From Spirochaetales bacterium (GTDB lineage Bacteria > Spirochaetota > Spirochaetia > DSM-2461), in contig JAFGXR010000096.1 of the NCBI GenBank assembly GCA_016936555.1, positions 1 to 57,233 on the forward strand: a stretch of 57,233 nucleotides of DNA. Reading direction: 5' to 3'. The notes under the pieces were generated by a model. It was not told the DNA's origin. It saw only the letters and a program-made list of their open reading frames with translations, and ran no database searches. This document shows, one piece after another, positions 35,106 through 44,532 of the stretch. A program made the translations under genes and the position numbers. The first letter of the stretch is position 1. The number at the start of each line of letters is the position of its first letter.

Positions 35106-35507
35106 TCAAAGAAATAAGTCTGCACTGACTTTGTATTTCCGGCAGAGTTTTCTGACATGATTGATATTCAATTCTCTTTTTCCGTGAAGAATATTACTGA
35201 TGACAGAACCGGGAGCAATATCAGCAAGATCCGATTGGTTGTGATTGTGTTGTACCATTAAAAATTTCAGCATTTCCACCGGTGCAGGCTTTTCGATAGA
35301 ATATTTTCTTTCGAATTTCTCAATGGAATCACCAAGGATTTCCAATACAGAAATGAGATGGTCTTCTCCCGCGTTTTTCCGATCCAGAAGAGATTCGTAT
35401 AATTCAAGAGCGATATTCAGTTCCTCTTCAGACCGGATATGGAGAAAATCAGACCACATCTCGATTATCGATTCATTATCTGAAAAAATATCAGCAGCAG
35501 AACTCAT
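35106..35507 (-). CDS. higA: HigA-type antitoxin with Xre helix-turn-helix
   Basis: A 133-residue antitoxin whose C-terminal domain (about 75-130) is an Xre-like helix-turn-helix: LKFLMVQHNHNQSDLADIAP then GSVISNILHGKRELNINHVR. The N-terminal half is acidic and helical and probably binds the toxin. It starts four bases before the end of the toxin gene (ATGA), giving the toxin-first order typical of higBA. The palindrome at 35817-35865 before the toxin gene is its likely binding site for autorepression. Confidence 0.9.
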   Translation of the reverse strand: MSSAADIFSDNESIIEMWSDFLHIRSEEELNIALELYESLLDRKNAGEDHLISVLEILGDSIEKFERKYSIEKPAPVEMLKFLMVQHNHNQSDLADIAPGSVISNILHGKRELNINHVRKLCRKYKVSADLFL

Positions 35508-35809
35508 CTTTTTCTCCTTTTGAATTTGTATTTCCTCTCATATTCCGAATGTTTATCAAAATCTTTAACAAGAGTGGAAACTGGATAATTCATCTTTGCA
35601 ACAAGGCGATAATGATTGCCTTTGATGTCAAAACAGACGAGAACTTCATTCTCACCCACAAGATCAACTGCAGGAAATACCTGCTTCAGCTCAAAAAAGC
35701 TGACAGGCTGAATCGTTTCCATCAGAAAAACCCAGCAATCAATGGCTTTTCTTGCATCAGAGTATTTTCGTTTAGCCTGATCAAGAAGTCTCTTATTAAG
35801 CACTTGCAT
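35504..35809 (-). CDS. higB: HigB-type toxin (mRNA interferase)
   Basis: A 101-residue member of the HigB toxin family (RelE-like fold), recognised by VDLVGENEVLVCFDIKGNHY then RLVAKMNYP and the basic C-terminus YERKYKFKRRKR. Such toxins cut ribosome-bound mRNA. The N-terminal stretch LNKRLLDQAKRKYSDARKAI is also typical. It is the first gene of the module and has an operator 8 bases upstream of the start. Both genes appear intact, unlike several other modules in this window. Confidence 0.92.
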   Translation of the reverse strand: MQVLNKRLLDQAKRKYSDARKAIDCWVFLMETIQPVSFFELKQVFPAVDLVGENEVLVCFDIKGNHYRLVAKMNYPVSTLVKDFDKHSEYERKYKFKRRKR

Positions 35810-35816
35810 ATACTAT

Positions 35817-35865
35817 TTTAGCATATTGATATCATTTATTCAATATTTATTATCAATATGCTAAA
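35817..35865 (-). promoter_or_regulatory. HigBA operator, 14-bp inverted repeat
   Basis: TTTAGCATATTGAT (35817-35830) and ATCAATATGCTAAA (35852-35865) are perfect inverted arms with a 21-base centre. The element lies immediately upstream of the toxin gene start. Two arms about three helical turns apart suit two HigA dimers or a cooperative complex. Confidence 0.85.
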
Positions 35866-35950
35866 TCTCCTTGTTTTTATCTTCATTGAAATTACATGAA
35901 GGATTGCGATTTAGCTTCAAATCAACCACTAATTATTCCCTTAAAGACTT

Positions 35951-36789
35951 ATGAATAACGCACCGATCAACAGCGACAACCCATTCGACCTCTTGGGCCT
36001 TCACAACATCCGGCAAACGGCCTGGAGAAATCTCCGCCCCGGCATGGTGGTCCTACAGGGATTCACCCTCAACGGCAGCCTCCTCCCGGAACTTATGGGC
36101 TACCCTGTCCCTACGATATTTCCGACGGGATCAGAGAAAAGCAGGAACGCCTGGTTTCCTTCAATACTCTCAGAAATGAGTTCGCCGAAGAAAAGAAAAA
36201 AATTCTGGAAGTGCTTAAACTTCCGCCGATCCTGGATATTTCCCTGTTAGGAACTGATTACGTGGAACAGGATGTTCTGATCAAGGACACCTACAACTCT
36301 TTCTCTTATCTCTACGGATTGGGTAATGACGAGACTACTGTACCGACTCTCTTCGATCACCTGGATCTCATTCTCTCCATCGGAGACCTCCTGACCAACA
36401 GACTGACAGGAAAATTTTCCATCCCCGACGACAGGGAGGTGATGCTCCATCTGGTTGTGGATTACACCCAGCTTATTTTCGATATCCGCGAGGAACAGCG
36501 GCAGGAAATCATAATTGAAGGCGATTTCGATCATTCCCTGGCTGTTGACTCTGTCATCAGGGAAGAGGAAATGTCGGGCAATATGACCAGAAAAACGCTC
36601 ACGGATAATGAGCTGGATAGAAAGATGACCGGACTTTTCAAAGATTTCACCGACATTGCCGAAGCCGCGGGGGGCAATCAGATTATAGTAAAGATTAACA
36701 GCCTGGTAAAAATGGTTTCCGTCGAGTGCTACGACAGGTATATGGGACTGCTGTCACTGGCAGAGAAAAAACCCGTTCAGTCATCGTAA
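35951..36789 (+). pseudogene. Hypothetical protein, frameshifted
   Basis: The first frame starts ATG at 35951 and reads MNNAPINSDNPFDLLGLHNI through VLQGFTLNGSLLPELMGYPV with coding-like third positions. At the CCC of 36109-36111 it departs, and the sensible reading moves one frame over: YDISDGIREKQERLVSFNTL, EEKKKILEVLKLPPILDISL and on to TCA-TAA at 36789. Adding one C gives GYPVPYDISDGIREK and a continuous protein of about 279 residues. An alternative start, GTG at 36211, would give only the 192-residue C-terminal part. The remainder is helical and acidic; I do not recognise a family. Last 13 bases overlap the convergent gene. Confidence 0.7.
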
Positions 36790-37178
36790 AACAATTCGTT
36801 CATCTCATCCCAGGCCAGAGGATCATCGCTCCGGAGCCGGCTGAGCAGCGTAAACTGCTTTAAAAGCAGTTCCGCTCTGTTTGCTATGGCGTAACGGCTC
36901 CAGGCATCCTGTTTCATCGATCCGTCAAAGGGCTTCTCGATATTGACTGTTTTTTCCAGATCTTCGAAATCCAGGGTCTCCATTTCCCGGAGCATTTTCT
37001 TCACTTCGCTTTTGGTAAGGGAGGAAGCATCGATTTCCAGGCGGCCGAGACCGAGATCGGCGGTCATGCCCGAGAGCTGTTCGGCGGCTATTCTGATGGC
37101 CTGATGACTGTGTTCGGGCAGGGTATCCAGATCCCGGTAAACTTTCGCCATTGTAACGCTGTATTCTTCCTGAGTCAT
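36777..37178 (-). CDS. Hypothetical protein, helical
   Basis: A 133-residue acidic, probably all-helical cytosolic protein (MTQEEYSVTMAKVYRDLDTL at the start, ...AWDEMNELFYDD at the end) with no family I recognise. The ATG at 37178 has GAGGTG just upstream; a GTG two codons earlier is less likely. It overlaps the end of the convergent unknown gene by 13 bases. The central part LTKSEVKKMLREMETLDFED looks like a helical hairpin. Both unknown genes may be lineage-specific. Confidence 0.7.
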   Translation of the reverse strand: MTQEEYSVTMAKVYRDLDTLPEHSHQAIRIAAEQLSGMTADLGLGRLEIDASSLTKSEVKKMLREMETLDFEDLEKTVNIEKPFDGSMKQDAWSRYAIANRAELLLKQFTLLSRLRSDDPLAWDEMNELFYDD

Positions 37179-37286
37179 AAACACCTCGCTTATTCTTCAA
37201 TATTAAAAGAGAAACCCAGCCGTAGCAAACAATTGTTCTCTCAAATGGACTTCTGGAAACTGAATATATGCTATACACTATGTTTC

Positions 37287-38456
37287 ATGAAAAAAGATAA
37301 TGGAAAATTCGATGCCAAAAACGTCATCATAATATCGCTGGCCCATTTGACCCATGACACCTATTCGGCTTTTCTGGCCCCCATCCTTCCCATTCTGATC
37401 GATCAGCTGGGCATAACCCTGTTTATGGCGGGAATGCTCGATGTGGTCCGCCGCGTCCCCCAGCTTCTCAATCCTCTGCTGGGCATGATCGCCGACAGAA
37501 TCAGGATCAGCGTATTTCTCATAGCCGCGCCGCTGGTCACCACGCTCTCCATGAGCTTCCTGGGGCTTTCCCCCAACGTCATTGTGCTGACAACTCTCGT
37601 TTTCGTTTCGGGCATCAGCGCGGCGTTCTTCCACGTTCCCACTCCGGTCCTGATCAAGCACTTCTCGGGAGATAAAATCGGTCAGGGGATGAGTTTCTAC
37701 ATGCTCGGCGGAGAGCTGGCCCGAACGGTGGGACCTCTTCTCATTCTTTCGGGAGTGAGCCTCTGGGGACTCCAGGGCACCTGGCGCCTCGCTCCGCTGG
37801 GGATTGCAGCATCTCTGGTTCTCTTTTTCCAGTTCCGTAAAGTCCGGGTTCATAAGCCTCAGAGACGGGAGGAAGCCAAAGGTTACGGCAAGACATTTAT
37901 CAACCTGCTGCCACTTTTCCTTACTATAGGCGCAATCATCTTCTTCCGGGGAGCCATGAAAGCAGCTCTGACCATCTATCTCCCTACCTATCTTACAGGC
38001 AGGGACCAGTCGATCTGGATGGCGGGAATTTCGCTTTCGGTCTTACAGTTTTCCGGCGCGGCAGGAACTTTTGCCGCCGGCCCTCTTTCCGACCGGATCG
38101 GAAGGAAAAAGGTTCTGCTGATCGCCGCGGTTATCAATCCCCTTCTGATGCTTCTCTTTGTGAATATATCGGGAGTTCTGGTTATCCCGGTGCTGATCCT
38201 TTCGGGCTTTTTTCTCTTTATGACAGGGCCGGTCATTCTGGCAACGGTTCACGATGTCAAATCGGAACAGGGCGCCTTTATCAACGGCGTGTATATGACG
38301 GTGAACTTCTTATGCGCTTCGGTCATGACTGTATTGGTGGGATTTCTGGCAGACCGCTACGGCATGGACAGAACCTACGGAGCGACTGTGCTCCTCTCGG
38401 CTCTGGCCATTCCCGTTGTATTGTTTATGAAGAAAGAATACCATATTCATGATTAA
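37287..38456 (+). CDS. MFS transporter, fosmidomycin-resistance-like
   Basis: A 389-residue major facilitator with 12 predicted segments. The start ISLAHLTHDTYSAFLAPILP and DVVRRVPQLLNPLLGMIADR place it near the Fsr (fosmidomycin resistance) group of drug exporters. The conserved MFS loop in the second half is AGPLSDRIGRKKVLLIAAVI. I chose the ATG at 37287, after which the first membrane helix soon begins. Upstream in-frame codons reach 37104 but overlap the neighbour's promoter region and lack a ribosome site. Its substrate is unknown. Confidence 0.82.
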   Translation: MKKDNGKFDAKNVIIISLAHLTHDTYSAFLAPILPILIDQLGITLFMAGMLDVVRRVPQLLNPLLGMIADRIRISVFLIAAPLVTTLSMSFLGLSPNVIVLTTLVFVSGISAAFFHVPTPVLIKHFSGDKIGQGMSFYMLGGELARTVGPLLILSGVSLWGLQGTWRLAPLGIAASLVLFFQFRKVRVHKPQRREEAKGYGKTFINLLPLFLTIGAIIFFRGAMKAALTIYLPTYLTGRDQSIWMAGISLSVLQFSGAAGTFAAGPLSDRIGRKKVLLIAAVINPLLMLLFVNISGVLVIPVLILSGFFLFMTGPVILATVHDVKSEQGAFINGVYMTVNFLCASVMTVLVGFLADRYGMDRTYGATVLLSALAIPVVLFMKKEYHIHD

Positions 38457-38465
38457 AATTTGGTT

Positions 38466-38502
38466 TTTTGCATATTGGAAGTTATACTTCCAATATGCAA
38501 AA
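38466..38502 (+). promoter_or_regulatory. Perfect 16-bp palindrome over the second DUF4143 start codon
   Basis: TTTTGCATATTGGAAG and CTTCCAATATGCAAAA are perfect inverted arms around TTATA. The ATG of the following gene (38495-38497) lies inside the right arm. It can act as an operator on DNA, or as an RNA hairpin hiding the start codon. No Shine-Dalgarno sequence precedes the ATG. Confidence 0.85.
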
Positions 38503-39652
38503 CGAAATCATTAGTAGACATATTACCGATGAAATTAAAAGACGTCTCGGGAATAACCCGGCCGTTGCACTACTTGGGGCAAGGCAGGTAGGAAAATCGA
38601 CTCTCGCCAGGGAAATTCTCAAAGAAAGATCAGATGCTCTTTTTCTCGATCTGGAGAAATCTTCTGATCGAATGAAAATAGAATCGGACCCTGAGATCTT
38701 TCTTAAAATGAATAGAGATAAACTGATTTGTCTCGACGAAGTTCAGCGTTTACCGGAGATATTCTCAACCTTGAGAAGTTTTATCGATGAAAACGACCGG
38801 AGTGGCCAACTATTGATTCTGGGGTCTGCATCGAGAGATCTGATCAGACAGAGCAGTGAAAGTCTGGCGGGGCGTATCGCCTATATGGAAATATCTCCTT
38901 TCCTCATCCCGGAAATCAACGGTAGATTTTCCGAATATGATTTATGGCTGAAAGGAGGCTATCCCAGATCTATTTTACAAAAGGATCCGGAAGAATCCAT
39001 GGACTGGCGACGGGATTACATCAGGACTTTTCTGGAACGGGATATTCCTCAATTAGGCTTCTCCATTCCTTCAAAAAATATGGAACGATTATGGACGATG
39101 CTGGCTCATAATCATGGTCAACTGATAAACTTCAGCAATCTGGGCAAATCCCTCGGAGTTTCTCACCACACGGTCAAATCCTATATTGATATACTAGAGC
39201 AGACATTTGTAGTCAGATCACTATCCCCATTTTATTCGAATCTGGGAAAAAGGTTGATAAAAACCCCCAAACTGTATATTAGAGATACAGGCATACTGCA
39301 CACATTATTAGGTATTGAAGAAATGAATGATCTACTGGGACACCCTGTATGCGGCAACTCCTATGAATCTTATGTTATTGAAAACATTCGATCACTATAT
39401 CCGCACTGGCAATACTCCTTTTACAGAGATTCAACCGGGAATGAGATTGATCTTATTATGGAAAAGGGTAACAGGAGAATCGCAATTGAGATAAAGTCAT
39501 CGGGAACGCCCAAACCGGAGAAAGGATTCTGGAATTCACTGGATTTTGTAAAACCGACAGAAACATGGATTCTTGCCCCTGTTGATGAAACATACCCGGG
39601 TCCGAAGGGTGTAAAAATATCAAATCCGCTTTCTTTTATTCAATCTCTGTAA
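38495..39652 (+). CDS. AAA ATPase with DUF4143 C-terminal domain (second copy)
   Basis: A 385-residue P-loop ATPase. Walker A is [15 protein letters not shown], Walker [13 protein letters not shown], and [20 protein letters not shown] is the sensor region with [11 protein letters not shown] after it. The C-terminus carries a nuclease-like core: [20 protein letters not shown] followed by KSSG. The same architecture as the gene at 21953-23149, but with only moderate similarity, so they are separate acquisitions or old duplicates. The ATG lies in a palindrome; an in-frame ATG nine codons earlier is blocked by the same hairpin. The gene is AT-richer than its neighbours. Its end overlaps the convergent chemoreceptor gene by 17 bases. 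Confidence 0.88.
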   Translation: MQNEIISRHITDEIKRRLGNNPAVALLGARQVGKSTLAREILKERSDALFLDLEKSSDRMKIESDPEIFLKMNRDKLICLDEVQRLPEIFSTLRSFIDENDRSGQLLILGSASRDLIRQSSESLAGRIAYMEISPFLIPEINGRFSEYDLWLKGGYPRSILQKDPEESMDWRRDYIRTFLERDIPQLGFSIPSKNMERLWTMLAHNHGQLINFSNLGKSLGVSHHTVKSYIDILEQTFVVRSLSPFYSNLGKRLIKTPKLYIRDTGILHTLLGIEEMNDLLGHPVCGNSYESYVIENIRSLYPHWQYSFYRDSTGNEIDLIMEKGNRRIAIEIKSSGTPKPEKGFWNSLDFVKPTETWILAPVDETYPGPKGVKISNPLSFIQSL

Positions 39653-41480
39653 CCCGGTAGGTCTTCATCTCCTCTCTGAGGCTGTTGACTGTCTCGACGT
39701 TTTCCTCATTGGACTTGCGGATGAGATCGAAGGAACTGAGAATCTCTTTCGTCCCCAGGGTGATTTCCCGTATGCCGTTGAAGGTCGATGTGGAATGCTC
39801 ACCGATAATTTCCATGGAGCGGTCGAGCGCTTTGGAACGATCGGTGATGGTGCCGATTCCCTGGCTCAGATCATGGCTCACCTCCCCGGACTCGCGGGAA
39901 GTTTTCTGAACTTCATTCCCCCGGGAGACCAGTGTGTCCAGATACCTGTGGACTTCATCCATAACCTGGGAATAGCGGAGCACTTCCTCTCCGATTTTTT
40001 CGAAAGTCTCATTGTTTTCCCGGCTTCTCTCGAGAGTGATATCCGCATCCTTCGAAATGGAAGAGAGGAATTTATCGATGCGCGAGACATTTTCAGCCGA
40101 GGACTCGGCCAGCTTTCTGATCTCTTCAGCCACGACGGAGAACCCTTTCCCCGCATCGCCGGCATGCGCCGCTTCAATGGCGGCGTTCATGGCGAGAATA
40201 TTGGTCTGATCGGCAATGCTTTTGATAATGGCCACGATATCGTGAATTCCCTGCATTCCCTCAGCAACAGACTCCACCGCTTCTATGGATTTCTCAAGGG
40301 AATCCCTGTTTTCCTCGACGAGTAGGAGAAGATCTCTGGCACGGGCGTTCTGTTCCGAGGAAATGCTGCCCACTTTCCCGATTTCATCGACGATGGTTTT
40401 CATCATATCTCCGGAGTCCCGGGCTTTTTCCGCCTGATTGGCGACCTTGGCGGAGTAGAGCTGCACATCCCCGTCGAGCTGGGCTATTTCCTTCCGGGAC
40501 TGAATGAGTTCCGCATCGAGCTTTTCGAACTGCCCTTCAAAAGATTCGATATTTCTGAATATCTCTTCCATGGCCGATGCCGATTCGGTCATACCCGATG
40601 AGAGGATCTCCTTTAATTCGTCGGCGCGGTGAATGGTCCCGTTGACACTGTTAAAAAAATCTCTCAGAGAATCGAGAACGGAGTTTAAATGCCCGCCCAG
40701 ATGACCTATTTCATCAGTCGACTTAATTGCGTATCTGACTGTCAGATCCCGTTCCGCCACTCGGTTCATCAACCCTTCGATAACCACAATTCTTCCCGCC
40801 AGGTTTCGGCTGAACAGTATGACGAAAACCGATGAGAGAAGAAGGATCAGGACAAAAACGGCCGAGGAAATCAGCATCCATCGCGCATTTCGCTCATCGA
40901 TCATGCGGATAAGGCTGTCGACGGTGTCATCGATGCCGAAAGCGACGAACTCCGAAGAGCGGTCCAGTTTGTTCATCCGGTCTTCCAGAAGCATGACATC
41001 CTTATAGAGATCGCTTTCCTCCCGGGACCAGTCCGTGCTGTACCTGACCCGGATAAAACTGTTATTGGACAGTTTTTTTATCAGTTCCGACGTTCTGATG
41101 GCAACGATGGCATCGTTAGCCTGGCCGATATCTTTCTGGAGATGGGTCCAGAGACCGCTTACCTTCGCAGATTTTTCCCTGATTTCCTCCGGGACAAAAG
41201 AGCTGCCCGATACTTCCTCATATTCCGCCATCTGATATTCGAAATCGCGGACCGCCTGCAGCCAGTTTTCCGCGACCTTGTTGAATCCCGTTTCATTAAT
41301 GAGTATGGCATTGGATTGATTCTGTATACTCTGAAACTGATTGAGGAGCCTGTAGGACCGGCTCATATAGTGATCGAGTTTAACCGTCGTGTAGTTATTG
41401 TAAAAAAGAATAAAAGAGTTAACCGATAACATGAGAATCACTGCAAAGACAAACAGTGACAGTTTACTCTGTATTTTCAT
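39636..41480 (-). CDS. Methyl-accepting chemotaxis protein with four-helix-bundle sensor
   Basis: A 614-residue chemoreceptor. The first membrane segment (about 7-27) is followed by a helical periplasmic domain (about 30-195, 4HB-type), a second segment (about 200-225) and a HAMP domain with [20 protein letters not shown]. The cytoplasmic coiled coil has the tip [20 protein letters not shown] then [20 protein letters not shown], which binds CheA and CheW. There is no C-terminal CheR-tethering pentapeptide. The upstream region holds only the GntR promoter on the other strand. Confidence 0.93.
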   Translation of the reverse strand: MKIQSKLSLFVFAVILMLSVNSFILFYNNYTTVKLDHYMSRSYRLLNQFQSIQNQSNAILINETGFNKVAENWLQAVRDFEYQMAEYEEVSGSSFVPEEIREKSAKVSGLWTHLQKDIGQANDAIVAIRTSELIKKLSNNSFIRVRYSTDWSREESDLYKDVMLLEDRMNKLDRSSEFVAFGIDDTVDSLIRMIDERNARWMLISSAVFVLILLLSSVFVILFSRNLAGRIVVIEGLMNRVAERDLTVRYAIKSTDEIGHLGGHLNSVLDSLRDFFNSVNGTIHRADELKEILSSGMTESASAMEEIFRNIESFEGQFEKLDAELIQSRKEIAQLDGDVQLYSAKVANQAEKARDSGDMMKTIVDEIGKVGSISSEQNARARDLLLLVEENRDSLEKSIEAVESVAEGMQGIHDIVAIIKSIADQTNILAMNAAIEAAHAGDAGKGFSVVAEEIRKLAESSAENVSRIDKFLSSISKDADITLERSRENNETFEKIGEEVLRYSQVMDEVHRYLDTLVSRGNEVQKTSRESGEVSHDLSQGIGTITDRSKALDRSMEIIGEHSTSTFNGIREITLGTKEILSSFDLIRKSNEENVETVNSLREEMKTYRVTEIE

Positions 41481-41618
41481 TTATTTTCCTGTTTATAGTT
41501 TTTCATTTGTGAAGACTGATAACAATGCAAACGCTTGCACTAGGATAACGCCCTATTGGTGATCTGTCAAGTTTTCGTTTTCGGTTAAAAAGAGATGCAA
41601 TAATTACGGATTTTAGCA

Positions 41619-41648
41619 GTTGACAAGTCCCTATAACAGGTTTACATT
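41619..41648 (+). promoter_or_regulatory. Promoter of the GntR regulator gene
   Basis: TTGACA (41619-41624) and TACATT (41643-41648) with an 18-base spacer. The expected transcription start is near 41655, right before or in the palindromic operator, which fits autoregulation. Confidence 0.65.
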
Positions 41649-41656
41649 ATCGGAAC

Positions 41657-41674
41657 AATTGGTATATACCAATT
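41657..41674 (+). promoter_or_regulatory. GntR operator, perfect 18-bp palindrome
   Basis: AATTGGTATATACCAATT is perfectly self-complementary. GntR-family proteins of the HutC/YtrA-like type bind sites of this shape (GT-N-TA-N-AC core). It overlaps the start of transcription and sits 3 bases before the AGGAG ribosome binding site. Confidence 0.85.
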
Positions 41675-41689
41675 TCAGGAGTGGTACAG

Positions 41690-42679
41690 TTGGTGGATAT
41701 GGTTATAGACAGAGAATCTACAGTTCCTGTCTACAGGCAGATAACCCAGAACATAACCCTTATGGTGAAACAGGGGAAGCTGAAGCCCGGCGATAAAGTG
41801 GTTCCCGAACGGGAACTGGCCGCCGCGCTGGACCTCTCCAGAGGAACGGTAAAGAAAGCCTACGGAGAGCTGGAGACCAACAATGTCCTGGAAGTTATCC
41901 AGGGCCGGGGGTCCTTTATCTCCCGGAATCAGGATATTCTGATTCAAAGCCGGAAAGACCGCGCCGTCCGCCTGATCGACAATACGATTACCGAACTCGA
42001 AGCCCTCAATTTCTCCCACAGGGAAATCACGACTTTTTTCCAGCTGATGCTTATGAACCGGGAAGAAAAAATCAACAGCTTCCACATAGCCGCAGTCGAC
42101 TGCAACAGCGAAGCTCTGACGGTTTTCGAAAAACAGCTTCAATACATCTCCGGGACGAGAATCAGCAAATACCTCCTGGACGATGTCGTGGCGAACAGCG
42201 ATCCCGAAAGACTCCTGTCCGGCTTTGATGTCATTCTGACGACATCGACTCACTACGGCGAACTATCTGCACTCTGCCCCTCTTTGAAGGAGAGGATTCT
42301 CCAGGCCGCCCTGACACTGGGACAGGAAACCATAATCGAACTGGCTTCAATCAAACCGGAAAGCCGGATCGGCATAATCTGCATCACCGAGCGTTTTCAC
42401 AATATCGTCAAAGAGAGAATGACCCTTTTCGGCCTGGCGACCGGCGATGTCTCCTATCTCTGCAACTGCCGGGGAAGCGATTTTCACAACTATCTGGAGA
42501 ACAAGGATGTTGTCATCCTTCCTTCCCAAATGTCGATCAGCGATAACTGGGATCTGACCGACGCGTTGGATAAATTCACAGCCCGCGGCGGCAGAGTTAT
42601 TATTTTTGATTATCAGATAGACCGGGGGTCTCTCATTTATATTGAGGAACAGATATCCCGTCGCATGGAGAACCTGTGA
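41690..42679 (+). CDS. GntR-family transcriptional regulator
   Basis: A 329-residue regulator. The winged helix (about 5-75) shows STVPVYRQITQNITLMVKQG then KLKPGDKVVPERELAAALDL and SRGTVKKAYGELETNNVLEV. The C-terminal 230 residues resemble a two-lobed effector domain, with FHIAAVDCNSEALTVFEKQL, VILTTSTHYGELSAL and RIGIICITERFHNIV, rather than the common UTRA or FCD domains. TTG at 41690 lies 8 bases after AGGAG and is my preferred start; GTG at 41693 and ATG at 41699 are alternatives. It stands just before the methylaspartate operon and likely controls it in response to glutamate or a product. Confidence 0.88.
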   Translation: MVDMVIDRESTVPVYRQITQNITLMVKQGKLKPGDKVVPERELAAALDLSRGTVKKAYGELETNNVLEVIQGRGSFISRNQDILIQSRKDRAVRLIDNTITELEALNFSHREITTFFQLMLMNREEKINSFHIAAVDCNSEALTVFEKQLQYISGTRISKYLLDDVVANSDPERLLSGFDVILTTSTHYGELSALCPSLKERILQAALTLGQETIIELASIKPESRIGIICITERFHNIVKERMTLFGLATGDVSYLCNCRGSDFHNYLENKDVVILPSQMSISDNWDLTDALDKFTARGGRVIIFDYQIDRGSLIYIEEQISRRMENL

Positions 42680-42757
42680 TCTTTGCTCCGGCTTGCGACC
42701 TGAATCCGGACCGAATCTTCACAAACCCGGTTTTTATTAAGGAGTATGTAAAAAGGA

Positions 42758-43168
42758 ATGTGTAAAAAAACAATTGTTCTGGGCGTTATCGGCTCGGACT
42801 GTCACGCCGTAGGGAACAAGATTCTCGACAAGTTCTATTCCGATGCCGGTTTCAATGTCATCAATCTGGGCGTCATGGTATCCCAGGATGAGTTTATCGA
42901 TTCGGCCATTGAGACCGGAGCCGAGGCGATTCTCGTATCCTCTCTTTACGGGCACGGAGAGATAGACTGTATGGGCTTCCGGGAGCGATGCACCGAAAGA
43001 GGCCTGGAGGATATTGTTCTCCATGTAGGCGGAAACCTTGTCGTGGGGAAAATGGACAAGGCCCGGATCGTCGAAAAATTCAAAGAGATGGGTTACGACA
43101 GAGTCTACACACCCGATGTGGATCTGCAGATCTGCCTGGAAGAATTGAGAGCCGATCTGAAATGCTGA
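42758..43168 (+). CDS. glmS: Glutamate mutase (methylaspartate mutase) S subunit
   Basis: A 136-residue cobalamin-binding subunit. The signature DxHxxG is at Asp14-His16-Gly19 (GSDCHAVGNKIL); His16 is the cobalt ligand. SLYGHGEIDCMGF and LHVGGNLVVGK are also typical of the B12-binding fold. With GlmE it rearranges L-glutamate to (2S,3S)-3-methylaspartate using adenosylcobalamin. An AAGGAG lies about 13 bases before the ATG. It opens the operon; its stop overlaps the GlmL start by seven bases. Confidence 0.95.
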   Translation: MCKKTIVLGVIGSDCHAVGNKILDKFYSDAGFNVINLGVMVSQDEFIDSAIETGAEAILVSSLYGHGEIDCMGFRERCTERGLEDIVLHVGGNLVVGKMDKARIVEKFKEMGYDRVYTPDVDLQICLEELRADLKC

Positions 43169-44532
43169 TTTCCATCGATATCGGTTCGACCTGGACGAAA
43201 GGGGCTCTTTTCACAGTCCGGGAAGGAAAACTTGTGGTGGAAAACAGAGAAACCACGGCAACGACCACCGATGACCTGTCTATCGGATTCAGGGAAATTC
43301 TAGGACGGCTCAGACTGACAGCCTACGGTGAGACTCCGGTCCTCTGTTCCTCTTCAGCCCACGGCGGGTTGAAGATAACCGCCATCGGAATCGTTCCCGA
43401 CCTGACTCTGGAATCGGCACGGCTGGCGGCTCTATCGGCCGGCGGAAAACTGACCAAAGCCTATTCCTACCGGCTCAACAGTACCGACATCAGGGAGATC
43501 GAAGCCTCTCAGCCCGATATCGTTCTTCTCACGGGAGGAACGGACGGCGGCAACAGAAGCTATATACTCCACAATGCCGAACTGCTGTCGAAATCGAATC
43601 TGGACTGCACGATTCTCTATGGGGGAAACCGCGACCTTCAGGATGATGTCAGAAATATCCTCATCCGGAAAAAGCTGCTTATAGCTGCAAACGTATTGCC
43701 CGATCTGAACAATCCCTCACCACAAGAGGCCCGGGATGTCATCCGGGAAACGTTTATGTCCACCATCATCCAGGGAAAGGGGCTTCAGTCGATCGTCGAG
43801 CTGACCGGTTCGGCTCCCGTCCCCACACCGGCGGCGGTTTTCGACTATGTGACTCATCTCGACAGGGAAAAGACCTTCGAAGGAGATTTCTCTTTTATCG
43901 ATATGGGCGGAGCCACAACCGATTACTACTCGGCCGTTTCACCTGTTTCGACCGATAAAGTTATCCGCAAGGGAATAAAGGAACCGAGGATCAAGCGCTC
44001 CGTCGAGGGTGACCTGGGAATGAGGGTCAGCGCCCTCTCCGCTATGGAATCGGACCGCATGACATTGGAAGCCGAAGCGGAATCCAGGGGACTCAATCTG
44101 GATGATTTCCTGGATTATCTGAAAAAAGTCAGCACTATGACAGAGTACATTCCCGTCGATGCGGAAGAGAAACGGTTTGACGCTCTGCTCGCCGGATTCT
44201 GCACAGCCAATGCGACGACACGTCACGGAGGAACGCGCAGGGAAATCTATACAACTTCCGGTTCGGCTTTTGTCGAAACGGGAAGAAACCTGAAAAATAT
44301 CAAAACCATTATCGGTACGGGAGGGTATCTGGCGGCGCTCGATGACGACCCCTTCCGGCACTACCCCGTACCGGCTGTAACCATAGAGGGAGAGGAGATT
44401 CTCAGTCCGGCGGAATACCGTTATTTCCGGGACCACCGCTATCTGATTCCCCTCCTGGCCAATGCGGCCCGGCTCTACCCTAAAGAGGCGGCGGCTTCAT
44501 TGAAACCGAATTTAACGGAAATAAAGGATTAA
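43162..44532 (+). CDS. glmL: GlmL/MutL, reactivator of glutamate mutase
   Basis: A 456-residue ATPase of the ASKHA (actin/Hsp70-like) fold. LISIDIGSTWTKGALFTVRE is the phosphate-1 loop, SFIDMGGATTDYYSAVSPV the phosphate-2 loop, and KTIIGTGGYLAALDDDPFRH the adenosine motif. The protein is thought to release damaged cobalamin from glutamate mutase, as the diol dehydratase reactivases do. I set the start at the ATG in 43162, which overlaps glmS; longer upstream frames have no coding quality. glmE begins directly after the stop codon. Confidence 0.93.
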   Translation: MLISIDIGSTWTKGALFTVREGKLVVENRETTATTTDDLSIGFREILGRLRLTAYGETPVLCSSSAHGGLKITAIGIVPDLTLESARLAALSAGGKLTKAYSYRLNSTDIREIEASQPDIVLLTGGTDGGNRSYILHNAELLSKSNLDCTILYGGNRDLQDDVRNILIRKKLLIAANVLPDLNNPSPQEARDVIRETFMSTIIQGKGLQSIVELTGSAPVPTPAAVFDYVTHLDREKTFEGDFSFIDMGGATTDYYSAVSPVSTDKVIRKGIKEPRIKRSVEGDLGMRVSALSAMESDRMTLEAEAESRGLNLDDFLDYLKKVSTMTEYIPVDAEEKRFDALLAGFCTANATTRHGGTRREIYTTSGSAFVETGRNLKNIKTIIGTGGYLAALDDDPFRHYPVPAVTIEGEEILSPAEYRYFRDHRYLIPLLANAARLYPKEAAASLKPNLTEIKD

